Below, piece after piece: positions 7,885 through 16,386 of a DNA stretch of 64,000 nt. Position numbers and translations under genes: made by a program. Where the stretch lies: NCBI RefSeq assembly GCF_014189455.1, contig NZ_CP050296.1:1240001-1304000 (forward strand), read 5' to 3'. The notes below the pieces were generated by a model. The model was not told the DNA's origin. It saw nothing but the letters and a program-made list of their open reading frames with translations, and did not search any database. The first letter of the stretch is position 1. Each line of letters begins with the position of its first letter. Source of the stretch: Mesorhizobium huakuii (GTDB lineage Bacteria; Pseudomonadota; Alphaproteobacteria; Rhizobiales; Rhizobiaceae).

Positions 7885-9501
7885 ATGCAGACTTATGACT
7901 TCATCATCGTCGGCTCCGGCTCGGCCGGCTCGGTGCTCGCCGACAGACTGTCGGCCTCGGGCCGCTTCTCGGTGCTGGTGCTGGAGGCCGGCGGCACGGA
8001 CCGGCGCTTCTACGTGCAGATGCCGCTTGGCTACGGCAAGACCTTCTTCGATCCCGCGGTCAACTGGAACTACAAGACGGAAGCCGATCCCGGTCTTGAC
8101 GGCAATGTCGACCACTGGCCGCGCGGCAAGCTGCTCGGCGGCTCGAGCTCGATCAACGCCATGGTCTGGATCCGGGGCGCGCGCGAGGATTTCGACGACT
8201 GGCGCGCCGCCGGCAATCCCGGCTGGGGCTATGACGATCTGCTGCCGGCCTTCAAGGCGCTCGAGGACAATGAGGCCGGCGCCGACAAATGGCGCGGCAC
8301 CGGCGGTCCCCTGCACATCAGTGAAACGGCGAACGCCGTCCACCCGCTGACCAAACACTATCTCGCCGCCGGCCAGCAGGCCGGCCTGCCGCTCAACCCC
8401 GATTTCAACGGCGCGGCCCAGGAAGGCGTCGGCACCTACCAGATCTCGACCAAGAACGGCCGCCGCATGTCCGCCGCCCGCGCCTTCCTGCGCCCGGCGA
8501 TGAAGCGCGGCAATGTCCGCGTCGAGACCAATGCGCTGGCCAGCCGCATCCTGTTCGAGGGCAAACGCGCCGTCGGCATCGAGTATCTGCAGAACGGCCA
8601 GACGAAGACGGCGCGTGCCGGCCGCGAAATCATCCTCTCAGCCGGCTCGATCAACTCGCCACAGCTGCTGCAATTGTCCGGCGTCGGCCCCTCGGCACTC
8701 TTGAAAGGACTGGGCATCCCCCTCGTCCACGCCAGCGAGAATGTCGGCGCCAATCTGCAGGACCATGTCGGCATCAACTACACCTTCAAGGGCAAGGTGC
8801 CGACGCTGAACCAGATCCTGCGTCCTTGGTGGGGCAAGCTGCTGGTCGGCATGCAGTACATCCTGACGCGCTCGGGTCCGCTGTCGCTGTCGATGAACCA
8901 TGGCGGCGGTTTCTTTCGCACCGACCCGGCGTTCTCGCGCCCCAACATGCAGCTCTATTTCCAGGCCTTCTCGACCGTCATCCCGAAAAGCGGCGAGCGG
9001 CCGATCCTGACGCCGGATCCGTGGCCCGGCTTCTCCATCGGCCTGTCCAACTGCCGTCCGTCGAGCCGTGGCGAGATCATGATCCGCTCCAGCAATCCGC
9101 TGGACTATCCGAAAATCGTCGCCAACGCCTATTCCACCAATGCCGATGTCGAGGAGATGCTGGCGGCGGTGAAGTTCGTGCGCAAGATCGCCTCGATGCC
9201 GGCGATGGCGGAAATCATCAGGGAAGAAGTCCTGCCCGGCCCGTCGATCCAATCGAACGCTGACCTGATCACCGATTTCAGGAAACGTTCCGGCACCGTC
9301 TATCACCCGGTTTCGACCTGCCGCATGGGGCCTGATCCCACGCGCGCCGTCGTCGATCCGCGCCTGAAAGTGCACGGGCTTGAAGGCTTGCGCGTCATCG
9401 ACGCCTCGATCTTTCCCGATAACATCACCGGCAACACCAACGCCGCCTCGATCATGACCGGGTGGAAGGGCGCCGAACTGGTTCTGGAGGACCAAAAATG
9501 A
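7885..9501 (+). CDS. GMC family FAD-dependent oxidoreductase
   Basis: Glucose-methanol-choline oxidoreductase using FAD to oxidise an alcohol, polyol or sugar. The 538-residue protein opens with the dinucleotide loop FIIVGSGSAGSVLADRLS, has the GMC signature GGSSSINAMVWIRG near residue 90 and the second signature SAGSINSPQLLQLSGVG, and ends with the active-site segment VYHPVSTCRMG and NTNAASIM. No signal peptide is evident. It is the first gene of a tightly overlapping operon with an enolase-superfamily dehydratase and a beta-hydroxyacid dehydrogenase, so it likely starts catabolism of a sugar or polyol. Often annotated as choline dehydrogenase; that specificity is not supported here. Confidence 0.9.
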   Translation: MQTYDFIIVGSGSAGSVLADRLSASGRFSVLVLEAGGTDRRFYVQMPLGYGKTFFDPAVNWNYKTEADPGLDGNVDHWPRGKLLGGSSSINAMVWIRGAREDFDDWRAAGNPGWGYDDLLPAFKALEDNEAGADKWRGTGGPLHISETANAVHPLTKHYLAAGQQAGLPLNPDFNGAAQEGVGTYQISTKNGRRMSAARAFLRPAMKRGNVRVETNALASRILFEGKRAVGIEYLQNGQTKTARAGREIILSAGSINSPQLLQLSGVGPSALLKGLGIPLVHASENVGANLQDHVGINYTFKGKVPTLNQILRPWWGKLLVGMQYILTRSGPLSLSMNHGGGFFRTDPAFSRPNMQLYFQAFSTVIPKSGERPILTPDPWPGFSIGLSNCRPSSRGEIMIRSSNPLDYPKIVANAYSTNADVEEMLAAVKFVRKIASMPAMAEIIREEVLPGPSIQSNADLITDFRKRSGTVYHPVSTCRMGPDPTRAVVDPRLKVHGLEGLRVIDASIFPDNITGNTNAASIMTGWKGAELVLEDQK

Positions 9502-10712
9502 AGATCACCGACGTCAAGACCTGGGTTGTCGGCAACCCGCCGCCAGGCATCGGCGGCAAATATTTCATCTTCGTCAAGCTGACCACCGATGGCGGCGTGG
9601 TCGGCTACGGCGAAGCCTACAACGCCACCTTCTCCGCCCATGTCACGGCCAAGCTGGTCGAAGATATGGCCGAGCGTTATCTGATCGGCCACGATCCGCA
9701 CGACATCGAAAACTTCTTCCGCCGCGCCTATTCCTCGGGCTTCACCCAGCGCCCCGACGTGACCGGCATGGGCTGCTTCTCGGCGCTCGAAATGGCCTGC
9801 TGGGACATTATCGGCAAGGAAGCCAACAAGCCGGTCTACAAATTGCTCGGCGGCCAGGTGCATGAGACGCTGCGCTCCTACACCTATCTTTATCCGCACA
9901 CAGGCAGTGTCCATTCCGAGGACGCGCCGGATGGCAGGAACGTCTACAACGACCCTGAAATGGCGGCGGCCTGTGCGCTCGAATATGTCGAGCAGGGCTT
10001 CAATGCGGTCAAGCTCGACCCGGCCGGTCCCTATACCGCCTTCGACGGCCACCAGCCGCGCCTCATCGACATCGACGTCTCCACCCGCATGATCAAGGCG
10101 ATCCGCGAGGCGGTCGGCACCCGCGCCGACATTTTGTTCGGTACGCATGGCCAGTTCACCGCCTCGGGCGCGCTGCGTATGGCCCGCGCCATCGAGCCCT
10201 ATGATCCCTTGTGGTTCGAGGAGCCGGTGCCGCCCGACATGCCGGAGGTTATGGCCCAAGTCGCTCGCGCGACCTCGATCCCGATCGCCACCGGCGAGCG
10301 GCTGACGACCAAGTTCGAATTCGCCCGCGTTATCGAAAACCGCGCCGCGACCATCCTGCAGCCGGACCTTGGCCGTTCCGGCGGTATCCTCGAAACCAAG
10401 AAGATCGCGGCGATGGCCGAGGCCTACCACATCCAGATCGCGCCGCATTGCTACTGCGGGCCGATCGTCGGTGCCGCCAACATTCAGCTGGCGGTGACAC
10501 TGCCCAATTTCCTGATCCTGGAATCGCTGAAGCAGTGGGACGGTTTCCACGCCACGCTCCTGAAGAAGAAGATCGAGTGGCAGGACGGCAATGTCATCCC
10601 GTCGAAGGAGCCGGGGCTGGGCGTCGAACTCAACGAAGCGGTCTGCGATGCGCATCCCTATACCGGCAAGGATTTGCACCTGCAGATGATGCAGACACCG
10701 TTGATGCCGTGA
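9498..10712 (+). CDS. Enolase-superfamily (MR/MLE) sugar-acid dehydratase-like protein
   Basis: Mandelate racemase/muconate lactonising family member, probably dehydrating an aldonate. Its ATG overlaps the previous stop (ATGA, 9498-9501). It begins MKITDVKTWVVGNPPPG and shows the capping domain, then the barrel with the KLDPAGPY strand, EEPVPPDMP (metal ligand Glu) and ATGERLT (Glu ligand), and the late PHCYCGP histidine. The third-strand position that usually reads Asp-x-His in galactonate dehydratases appears here as GTH, so metal binding may differ. The neighbouring oxidoreductase and dehydrogenase support a sugar-acid pathway. Substrate unknown. Confidence 0.87.
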   Translation: MKITDVKTWVVGNPPPGIGGKYFIFVKLTTDGGVVGYGEAYNATFSAHVTAKLVEDMAERYLIGHDPHDIENFFRRAYSSGFTQRPDVTGMGCFSALEMACWDIIGKEANKPVYKLLGGQVHETLRSYTYLYPHTGSVHSEDAPDGRNVYNDPEMAAACALEYVEQGFNAVKLDPAGPYTAFDGHQPRLIDIDVSTRMIKAIREAVGTRADILFGTHGQFTASGALRMARAIEPYDPLWFEEPVPPDMPEVMAQVARATSIPIATGERLTTKFEFARVIENRAATILQPDLGRSGGILETKKIAAMAEAYHIQIAPHCYCGPIVGAANIQLAVTLPNFLILESLKQWDGFHATLLKKKIEWQDGNVIPSKEPGLGVELNEAVCDAHPYTGKDLHLQMMQTPLMP

Positions 10713-11626
10713 GCGAACGCTACGCCTTCATCGGCCTCGGCCATCTCGGCGGCAACCTTGCCGCCAGCCTGATCCGCAACGGCTTTGCGGTCACGGTCTT
10801 CGACCGCGACCCGGCTGCCGTCGAGCGTCTCGTTGCGCTCGGCGCCACCGCCGCCGACAGCCCGGCCGAGGCAGCGGCGCGGGCGGGCAATGCCATCTCT
10901 TGCCTGCCCTCGCCCAAGGTCAGCGAGGCGGTGCTTGCCGGGCCCGGCGGGTTGCTCGAAGGCCTGCCCAAGGGCGGCACCTGGATCGAGATGTCGACCA
11001 ATGGCCGCGACGAGATTGTTCGCCTTGCCGCCCTCGCCTCGGCCAAGGGCGTCGAGACATTGGAATGCCCGGTCACCGGCGGCGTGCATCTGGCGGCAGC
11101 GGGAAAAATCACCGCTCTGGTCGGCGGCGATGCCGTGCTTTACGAACGCCATCGACCTGCCATCGAAGCGATGTGCGCACGCTCCTTCCTGATGGGGCCG
11201 ATCGGCTCGGCGGCGGTGATCAAGGTCATCACCAACATGCTGGCCTTCATCCATCTCGTCGCCGCTGGTGAGGCGCTGATGCTGGCCAAACAGGGTGGGC
11301 TCGACCTTGCCCAATCCTACCATGCCATCGTTGCCTCCTCCGGCAACAGCTTCGTTCACGAGACCGAAAGCCAGCTCGTCCTCAACGGCTCCTACGACAT
11401 CGGCTTCACCATGGACCTGGCGCTGAAGGACCTCGGCTTCGCGCTGGGCATGGGCAAGGATTTCGGCGTGCCACTCGACCTCGCCACGCGCGTCAACACG
11501 ATTTTCGAGCAGGGCAAGGCGGCCTATGGCGGCGGCGCCTGGTCGACCCAGATCGTCAAATTGCTCGAGGATGCGGTCGGCACCGATCTGCGTGCGCCCG
11601 GCTTCCCGCCCAAATTGGAAATCTGA
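10709..11626 (+). CDS. 3-hydroxyisobutyrate dehydrogenase-like beta-hydroxyacid dehydrogenase
   Basis: NAD(P)-dependent dehydrogenase of the 6-phosphogluconate/3-hydroxyisobutyrate family. A GTG start at 10709 overlaps the preceding TGA (GTGA), giving MSERYAFIGLGHLGG with the Rossmann loop GLGHLGGNLA. The substrate loop CPVTGGVHLAAAGK and the catalytic helix IKVITNML (Lys with Asn four residues later) are present. The 305-residue length is normal. As the last gene of a three-gene overlapping operon it probably reduces or oxidises the product of the dehydratase step, for example a tartronate semialdehyde-like intermediate. This last point is inference. Confidence 0.88.
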   Translation: MSERYAFIGLGHLGGNLAASLIRNGFAVTVFDRDPAAVERLVALGATAADSPAEAAARAGNAISCLPSPKVSEAVLAGPGGLLEGLPKGGTWIEMSTNGRDEIVRLAALASAKGVETLECPVTGGVHLAAAGKITALVGGDAVLYERHRPAIEAMCARSFLMGPIGSAAVIKVITNMLAFIHLVAAGEALMLAKQGGLDLAQSYHAIVASSGNSFVHETESQLVLNGSYDIGFTMDLALKDLGFALGMGKDFGVPLDLATRVNTIFEQGKAAYGGGAWSTQIVKLLEDAVGTDLRAPGFPPKLEI

Positions 11627-11719
11627 CCCACAGCCGGAAAAGCAAGCAATTTCATCTGCTTGAATAGATAGCCGGATTCAGTTCCGCAAACAGTTGAATC
11701 AATCTGGCAACGCCTTGAT

Positions 11720-12685
11720 TCAATATCTGAGCGTCAGTGCGCCGGGCAGGATCTCGAACGTCGCCGGTATGCGCCCTGGCGACTCACCGTCTATGTCGAC
11801 CAGCGCGCCGTTCTTTTCCACATCGCCGAGCGGTTCGACAACCACTTTCTTGCCGCGCAGGATAGTGATCGCCGGATGGTTGCGGTGCCGGCCGCCATAG
11901 AGCAGGCGGATGTCCCAGATCAGCTTCAGCTTGCCTGCTGCCCGCAGGATGACGATGTCGAACTCCCCGTCGGTCAGTTCGGCATCGGGCGCAATCATCA
12001 TGCCGCCGCCGAAGAACTTGCCGTTGGCCACCGCCACCAGCGCCATGCGCGCCTCGACCGGTGCGCCGTCGTCGACGGTGATCCGCACGTCCTGGAAGCG
12101 GTAGCGGGTGAATTCGACCACGGTGCGCCACAGGAACAGCGCCTTGGCCGACATCTTGCCCTTACGCTTGTCGGCATTGACGGCGCGGTCGGTGGCGCCC
12201 GACAGGCCGAGGCTGGCGATGTTGATGAAGTGACGGCTGGCCAGCGCGCCATGGTCGTCGATGTAGCAGATGCGGCCGGCATCGACCTTGCGCCCCTTCG
12301 CCGCGGCGATCCGCTTCAAGGTCGCGTCCACCGCCTTCGGCAGGCCGAGACCGCGTGCGAAATCGATGCCGGTGCCGCATGGCAGCAGGCCAAGCTCGGT
12401 CGTCTTGCCGCTCTCTTCGGACGCCTGCAGCAGCCCGTCGGCCACTTCGCTCGCCGTGCCGTCACCGCCCGCCGCGATCACCAGATCGTAGCCGCTGGCC
12501 GCGAGGTCGATTGCCAGCCGTTCGGCATCGCCCTCGGCTTGCGTCTCGCGCAACTCGAAATCGCCGAAGTGCTTCTTCAGCGAAGCGGCGACATCAGGCC
12601 AATGCCGCTTAAGCCCGCCGCCCCCGGCTATCGGATTGAGAACCACCCCGACTTTCAAATACTCGCCCTCCCCGGCGCCGGACAT
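11720..12685 (-). CDS. YegS/BmrU-type lipid (diacylglycerol) kinase
   Basis: Diacylglycerol/sphingosine-kinase-fold lipid kinase acting at the inner membrane. The product has the nucleotide motifs VGVVLNPIAGGGG and IAAGGDGTASEVADGL, then LGLLPCGTGIDFARGLGLP, all hallmarks of the DAGK catalytic domain, followed by the beta-sandwich domain ending in a DGES acidic motif. The start at 12685 (MSGAGEGEYLKVG) is preferred; an in-frame extension to 12760 has no ribosome site. It converges on the sugar-acid operon and is not obviously linked to it. The lipid substrate cannot be told from sequence. Confidence 0.88.
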   Translation of the reverse strand: MSGAGEGEYLKVGVVLNPIAGGGGLKRHWPDVAASLKKHFGDFELRETQAEGDAERLAIDLAASGYDLVIAAGGDGTASEVADGLLQASEESGKTTELGLLPCGTGIDFARGLGLPKAVDATLKRIAAAKGRKVDAGRICYIDDHGALASRHFINIASLGLSGATDRAVNADKRKGKMSAKALFLWRTVVEFTRYRFQDVRITVDDGAPVEARMALVAVANGKFFGGGMMIAPDAELTDGEFDIVILRAAGKLKLIWDIRLLYGGRHRNHPAITILRGKKVVVEPLGDVEKNGALVDIDGESPGRIPATFEILPGALTLRY

Positions 12686-12846
12686 CCATGTCCGATCGTT
12701 TGCCGGCATTGAAGCCCGCGCCAGTCGGCGGAGCAAGGGGCGTGTCGGTCGGAGCACCAAAAAGCGAGGGCAGGCTGTCTAAGGCAGCCAACGTCGAAAT
12801 TCCGGGGTCTTGGCAAACGGTCCCCGATAATCCCGCTATCCACAGG

Positions 12847-13276
12847 CCTGGGGCCATTCCCCAGGACCCTTACCCGGCGTACGTTGAACCCATCTCAGGC
12901 GGCCACTGATCGCCAAGCCGAAAGGCGAAAGTGAAAGGCGGATTTCCTGAGGCCCGTACGGCCCGAAGCGAGAACAGGCTTGCCTGTTTCGAGGGACGGT
13001 AGCCGAGACCTACGGGGCCGCGGAAAGCGTGCCAACGCCGACGGCGGACCGATGCTGCCATGAAGGACGGCAAAAACCTTCGATGGCACGCAGGGCAAAG
13101 CCCGCAAGGGCCAAGACCAGCGTGGTCTGGAACGGACACTGTCTTCGGGTGGTGGCTGGCAGGACCGTCAAAATCAAGGCCGGCATGGCGCGACGACTTA
13201 ACGGAAGTTGCTGCCGCGACCGTGTCCTGATCTGACAGGGAGGCGCTGGGAGAAATCCCGGCGCCGACTGTCTTTT
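12847..13276 (+). ncRNA. Candidate structured non-coding RNA with own terminator
   Basis: This gap between the lipid kinase and the next gene has no convincing ORF but many consecutive hairpins: CCTGGGG/CCCCAGG (12847-12865), GCC-GAAA-GGC (12917-12926), a long stem GGCCCGTA/TACGGGGCC (12951-13019) enclosing AACAGG/CCTGTT (12973-12988), GCCATGAAGG/CCTTCGATGGC (13057-13087), GGGC-AAA-GCCC (13093-13103), AGACCA-GCG-TGGTCT (13114-13128) and GGACAC/GTGTCC (13134-13227). It ends in a GAAA-capped terminator. I could not match it to RNase P, tmRNA, SRP or 6S hallmarks. A 50-codon ORF at 13082 exists but looks secondary. Strand is set by the terminator and A-rich loops. Confidence 0.5.
13234..13276 (+). 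terminator. Intrinsic terminator ending the structured RNA
   Basis: GACAG (13234-13238) pairs with CTGTC (13268-13272) around a ten-base-pair stem GGCGCTGGGA/TCCCGGCGCC capped by a GAAA tetraloop. TTTT follows directly. No plus-strand protein gene ends here, which supports a non-coding transcript. Confidence 0.6.
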
Positions 13277-13399
13277 GGACCCCTTGATGTGCTTTGCCGG
13301 CGATCTTGTGCGTGCCGCTTCACCGCGCGCTAAAATCGGTTAGTATCCCAGCGTCGTCAGAGTCCGTTTGCGAATGGGCTCGTAGAAGGGGGATACTTC

Positions 13400-13834
13400 A
13401 TGACGCTGATCCAGAAGCTTGCGGTTGCCTATGCTTTCCTGTTCTTCGGCGTCGTCGCCATCGGCTACATACCGGCGTTCAACGATGCCAACGGCAATCT
13501 GTTCGGCCTCTTCTCATTGCAATGGTATGACGACCTGCTGCACGCCTTCTCCGGCCTCTGGGCGCTGGCCGCCGCCTTCATCTCGCACCGCCTGGCGGTT
13601 TTCTATTTCAAGCTGTTCGGCTCGGTCTATCTGTTCGACGGCGTGCTCGGGCTGATCACCGGCTCCGGCTGTCTCGATGCCGGCATCTTCATCAACGGCT
13701 TCCGCTCCCTCAGCGACATCGAGTTCCCCGCCCGCTTCTTCGCCAACCTGCCGCACATCGTCATTGGCGGCTTCGCCGTCTATGTCGGCTTCTGGCTGTC
13801 AAAGCGCGTAGACGACCACTTCGCCACGGCCTGA
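13400..13834 (+). CDS. Four-helix membrane protein of unknown function
   Basis: A 144-residue, very hydrophobic protein with about four membrane segments (starting LAVAYAFLFFGVVAIGYI, then the ISHRLAVFYFKLF region, GSVYLFDGVLGLI and LPHIVIGGFAVYVGFWL). Charged loops carry WYDDLLHAFSG and a short acidic C terminus. I do not recognise a named family. It is followed after six bases by another membrane-anchored protein, so the two are probably co-transcribed. A GGGGGAT stretch upstream of the ATG is a weak ribosome site. Confidence 0.7.
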   Translation: MTLIQKLAVAYAFLFFGVVAIGYIPAFNDANGNLFGLFSLQWYDDLLHAFSGLWALAAAFISHRLAVFYFKLFGSVYLFDGVLGLITGSGCLDAGIFINGFRSLSDIEFPARFFANLPHIVIGGFAVYVGFWLSKRVDDHFATA

Positions 13835-13840
13835 CCGGCC

Positions 13841-14972
13841 ATGTTCCTGTTCCGCTGGCTGAAGCGCCTCATCAAGACGATCGTCTGGCTGATCGTCATC
13901 GTCATCCTCATCCCGGTCGTCGGGCTGAGCTATGGCTTCCTGACGACGCCGTCGCTCGACAAGACGCCGCTGCCCGGCATTGCCGATGGCGCACCGCCCA
14001 AGGCGCTGGCTGACAAGGTCCGCGCCGAAATCCCCGGCTACCAAAGGCCGGAGGAATCGACCTTCCTCACCTACCCCGAATGGGCGATCGTCTATGCCGC
14101 GCGCGAATATGCCGGCTTCGTCGCCAAGGACCAGCCGAGCAGCTTTCCCTACTGGTCCTATGTCGGCCGCTTCTGGCAGGACTACGCGACGGTGATCCGC
14201 GCCAGTTCCCCCTACAAGTTCAACTATGCCAACCACCAGATGCTGGTCATCATCGGCACCAGCCACTCGATCGAGCACATCCTGCAATGGGCCTATGAGA
14301 ACACGGTCGGCCGCATCACCGAGGCGACATCGGCCAAGCGCACCGCCGCCGACATTTACCAGGCCAAGGTGGCGGCCGATTACGCCGCCTTCCTCGACCA
14401 GGTGCCGTGGTACCAGTTCCCCTATGGCGAGAAACGCGCCGGCCTGTTTGCCGTGCAGCCGGCGCCGGGCGACAGTTCCGTCCGCACCAGCGAGCGCAAG
14501 CTCGCTTTCGGTCTGGCCGACACCATCAAGCAGGGCTATGCCGATCTGATCAAGAAGGCGCTCGCCGCCACCTCCGATCCGGCCTTGCTCGACATCCATG
14601 TCTGGGCCAAGGGCCCGGTCGGCGAAGCCACCCGCAACGAGCCCGACACCTTGCTGGAACGCGATTACGGCGCAGACGGCACCATCTTCGTCACCAAGCG
14701 CTATCAGGTGTTCACCGACATGATCCCGCGCCTGATCGACAAGGGCGTCTCCTTCGTCGAGATCGGCGGCAATGACGAGATCATGATGACCGTGCTCTCG
14801 ACCGACCTCGATCGCCGTTCCCGAAGGCATGCGCATCCTGTTCAGCTATCCGCTGCCGGCGGAAACCTCGACGCGCCGCACCGGCATGGTCGTGGCCGTG
14901 CGCAAGCTGCATCTGGTGCTGCCGTCGCTGGTGAAAGCTGGCGCAAAACTCGAACACGTCTACGACTATTGA
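13841..14972 (+). CDS. Membrane-anchored protein of unknown function, frameshifted
   Basis: N-terminal membrane helix (KTIVWLIVIVILIPVVGLSY) followed by a soluble domain with conserved-looking blocks ESTFLTYPEWAIVYAAREYA and MLVIIGTSHSIEHILQWAYE. The first frame runs into unrelated sequence after VLSTDLD near 14808; the +1 frame resumes with IAVPEGMRILFSYPLPAETS and ends VYDY at 14972. Loss of two bases (GATATCGCC to GATCGCC) explains it and gives about 377 residues. The reading frame that continues to 15184 is an artefact of the shift. The role is unknown; it is coupled to the preceding membrane protein. Confidence 0.75.
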
Positions 14973-15134
14973 TGCCTTTCGGCCACGCCTGCCCAGGATC
15001 AGGCGTGCCGCCATGCTCATTCCACAATCGCGGCCAAATCCCGCCTTGTTCGCGCGCGATGGAATGGTGCATGTTGCCTGAAGGGCGACATGCACCTGAA
15101 TGGGCTGCCGGGGGCATCTCGGAGGGACAGGACC

Positions 15135-15656
15135 GTGATCAAGACCGCCCTTGTCGCCATGACCATTGTCGGCTGCGACTGTGACGCCAAGCTGTGCGAA
15201 TATATCGGCGAGACGCCGGCCAAGTGGTCGACCATCGCCGAGTGCGAAGCCGCGATGAAGAGCCAGATCCTGCATCAGCGCAATTTCAACTATCCGCTGG
15301 TCTCCGGCATCTGCCGCACCAAGGGTTCGTCGTCCTCTTCGCAACTGGCCGCCACCGCATCCCGCCCGGAACTGAAGCCCGCCAGCAGGATCGTGCGGAC
15401 GGAAAGCCCGTTGCCGCCGGAACTGAGCCACCGGCCAAGCGTGCCCGTCGGCTCGCCGACGACGACCGTCGACGCGGACGCTGCCCGGCCGGTGGCCTAT
15501 GAACAGGTGGTCGATGGCGGCACCGGCGTGCTCTACCGCACCAAGAACGGCTATGCCGTGGTCAAGACCGATCTCGGCCGCGCCGCTTCCGCGACCGCCG
15601 ACGCGGCAAAGCGTTCGGTGAACTGGCTGGCTGGCCTGGTGCCGACGGGGCTTTAG
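15135..15656 (+). CDS. Exported cysteine-containing protein of unknown function
   Basis: The GTG start at 15135 is chosen because GGAGGGACAGG lies just upstream. The 173-residue product begins MIKTALVAMTIVGCDCDAKLCEYI, a short hydrophobic leader running into a cysteine-rich segment, and continues with CEAAMKS and ICRTKG, so five cysteines lie in the first 63 residues and may form disulfides. The middle is Ser/Pro-rich and disordered; the C terminus (DGGTGVLYRTKNGYAVVKTD) looks folded. No family recognised. The stop codon is followed at once by an intergenic palindromic repeat. Confidence 0.65.
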   Translation: MIKTALVAMTIVGCDCDAKLCEYIGETPAKWSTIAECEAAMKSQILHQRNFNYPLVSGICRTKGSSSSSQLAATASRPELKPASRIVRTESPLPPELSHRPSVPVGSPTTTVDADAARPVAYEQVVDGGTGVLYRTKNGYAVVKTDLGRAASATADAAKRSVNWLAGLVPTGL

Positions 15657-15657
15657 A

Positions 15658-15728
15658 GCAATTCCAGGAAAAAAGTGTGAAACGGTTTTCCCGGGAAAAA
15701 GCGCGCAGCGCTTTCCCTTGGGAATTGC
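15658..15728. repeat. Intergenic palindromic repeat, family C1
   Basis: GCAATTCC at 15658-15665 is mirrored by GGAATTGC at 15721-15728, with GGTTTTCCCGGGAAAA and GCGCGCAGCGC inside. A related copy lies at 62866-62930, also two bases after a stop codon. It probably folds as a long hairpin in the transcript. Confidence 0.65.
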
Positions 15729-15747
15729 GTCAAAACAACCAGCCCGC

Positions 15748-16371
15748 CTACATCTTGACCTTCAGCTTCTCCCAGAACTTGTCGATCAGCGGCTGTTCGG
15801 TGGCCAGGTCCCCGCTGCCGACGCGCGTGATGAACAACAGCCCCTGATCGGCAAGGCCGTAGCCGACGATCTCGAAATACGCGGTCTCAGTGCGCGTCTT
15901 CACCTCGGCACGGATGCCGGTCAACTCCTTGCCGTCGGCGAGCTTGCGCGTCGTCGGTTGCTGCGTCAGTTCGGCACCGGCCTGCACCGATTCCCTAGTC
16001 ATCTCCTGCAGCATCAGCTGGTTGAGCGACACCGGGTTCATCTTGCCATATTCCTGCACGACAACGATCGTGCCGAGCGCCGAAGCCATCAGATATTGCG
16101 TGATGTTCTCGCCGAGATCGGTCTTGGTCACCGAAAAGTTGCTTGGATGGACGAAGGAGAAACTGTCGCCGGAAAAGGTGGCGAAGTCGTTGCGTTGCAG
16201 CGTCACCTTGCTCTGTTTTCCGCCAGGCAGCGTCACCGTTGTGCTCTCGCCGGGATCGATGTCGACGGCCACACCGTCGATCGTCAATTTGAACGCCTTG
16301 AGGTCCTCGGCTCCGGCCGGTCCAGCGCACAGCGCGATGAGTGTGAGGGCTGCCGCCGATACCATCCGCAT
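15748..16371 (-). CDS. Periplasmic protein of unknown function
   Basis: A 207-residue protein with a clear signal peptide (MRMVSAAALTLIALCAGPAGA, cleavage after AGA). The mature part is a soluble mixed alpha/beta domain with the blocks DGVAVDIDPGESTTVTLPGG and TQYLMASALGTIVVVQEYGK. It lies 15 bases downstream of the FAD oxidoreductase gene on the same strand, so they form a likely operon. No named family is recognised. An intergenic repeat follows its stop. Confidence 0.72.
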   Translation of the reverse strand: MRMVSAAALTLIALCAGPAGAEDLKAFKLTIDGVAVDIDPGESTTVTLPGGKQSKVTLQRNDFATFSGDSFSFVHPSNFSVTKTDLGENITQYLMASALGTIVVVQEYGKMNPVSLNQLMLQEMTRESVQAGAELTQQPTTRKLADGKELTGIRAEVKTRTETAYFEIVGYGLADQGLLFITRVGSGDLATEQPLIDKFWEKLKVKM

Positions 16372-16386
16372 CGATTTGTTCTCCTG

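Noticed and set aside
7885..9501. Naming the GMC protein choline dehydrogenase (betA)
   Set aside because: No betB, betI or choline transporter is nearby, and the operon context points to sugar or polyol catabolism.
13082..13235. 50-codon basic ORF inside the structured RNA candidate
   Set aside because: No good ribosome site and it lies across several stable stems; kept only as a possible alternative.
12885..13276. RNase P RNA, tmRNA, SRP RNA, 6S RNA or a cobalamin riboswitch
   Set aside because: The length and structure invited this, but the GAGGAAAGTCC and ACAGAA blocks of RNase P, a tmRNA tag or T-loop, the SRP GGAAG core and a proper B12 box order were not found. A lone GGCCACTG at 12901 is not enough.
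13841..15184. C-terminal 120 residues of the long open frame after 14808
   Set aside because: They are out of frame with the conserved end of the protein, which resumes in another frame and stops at 14972.
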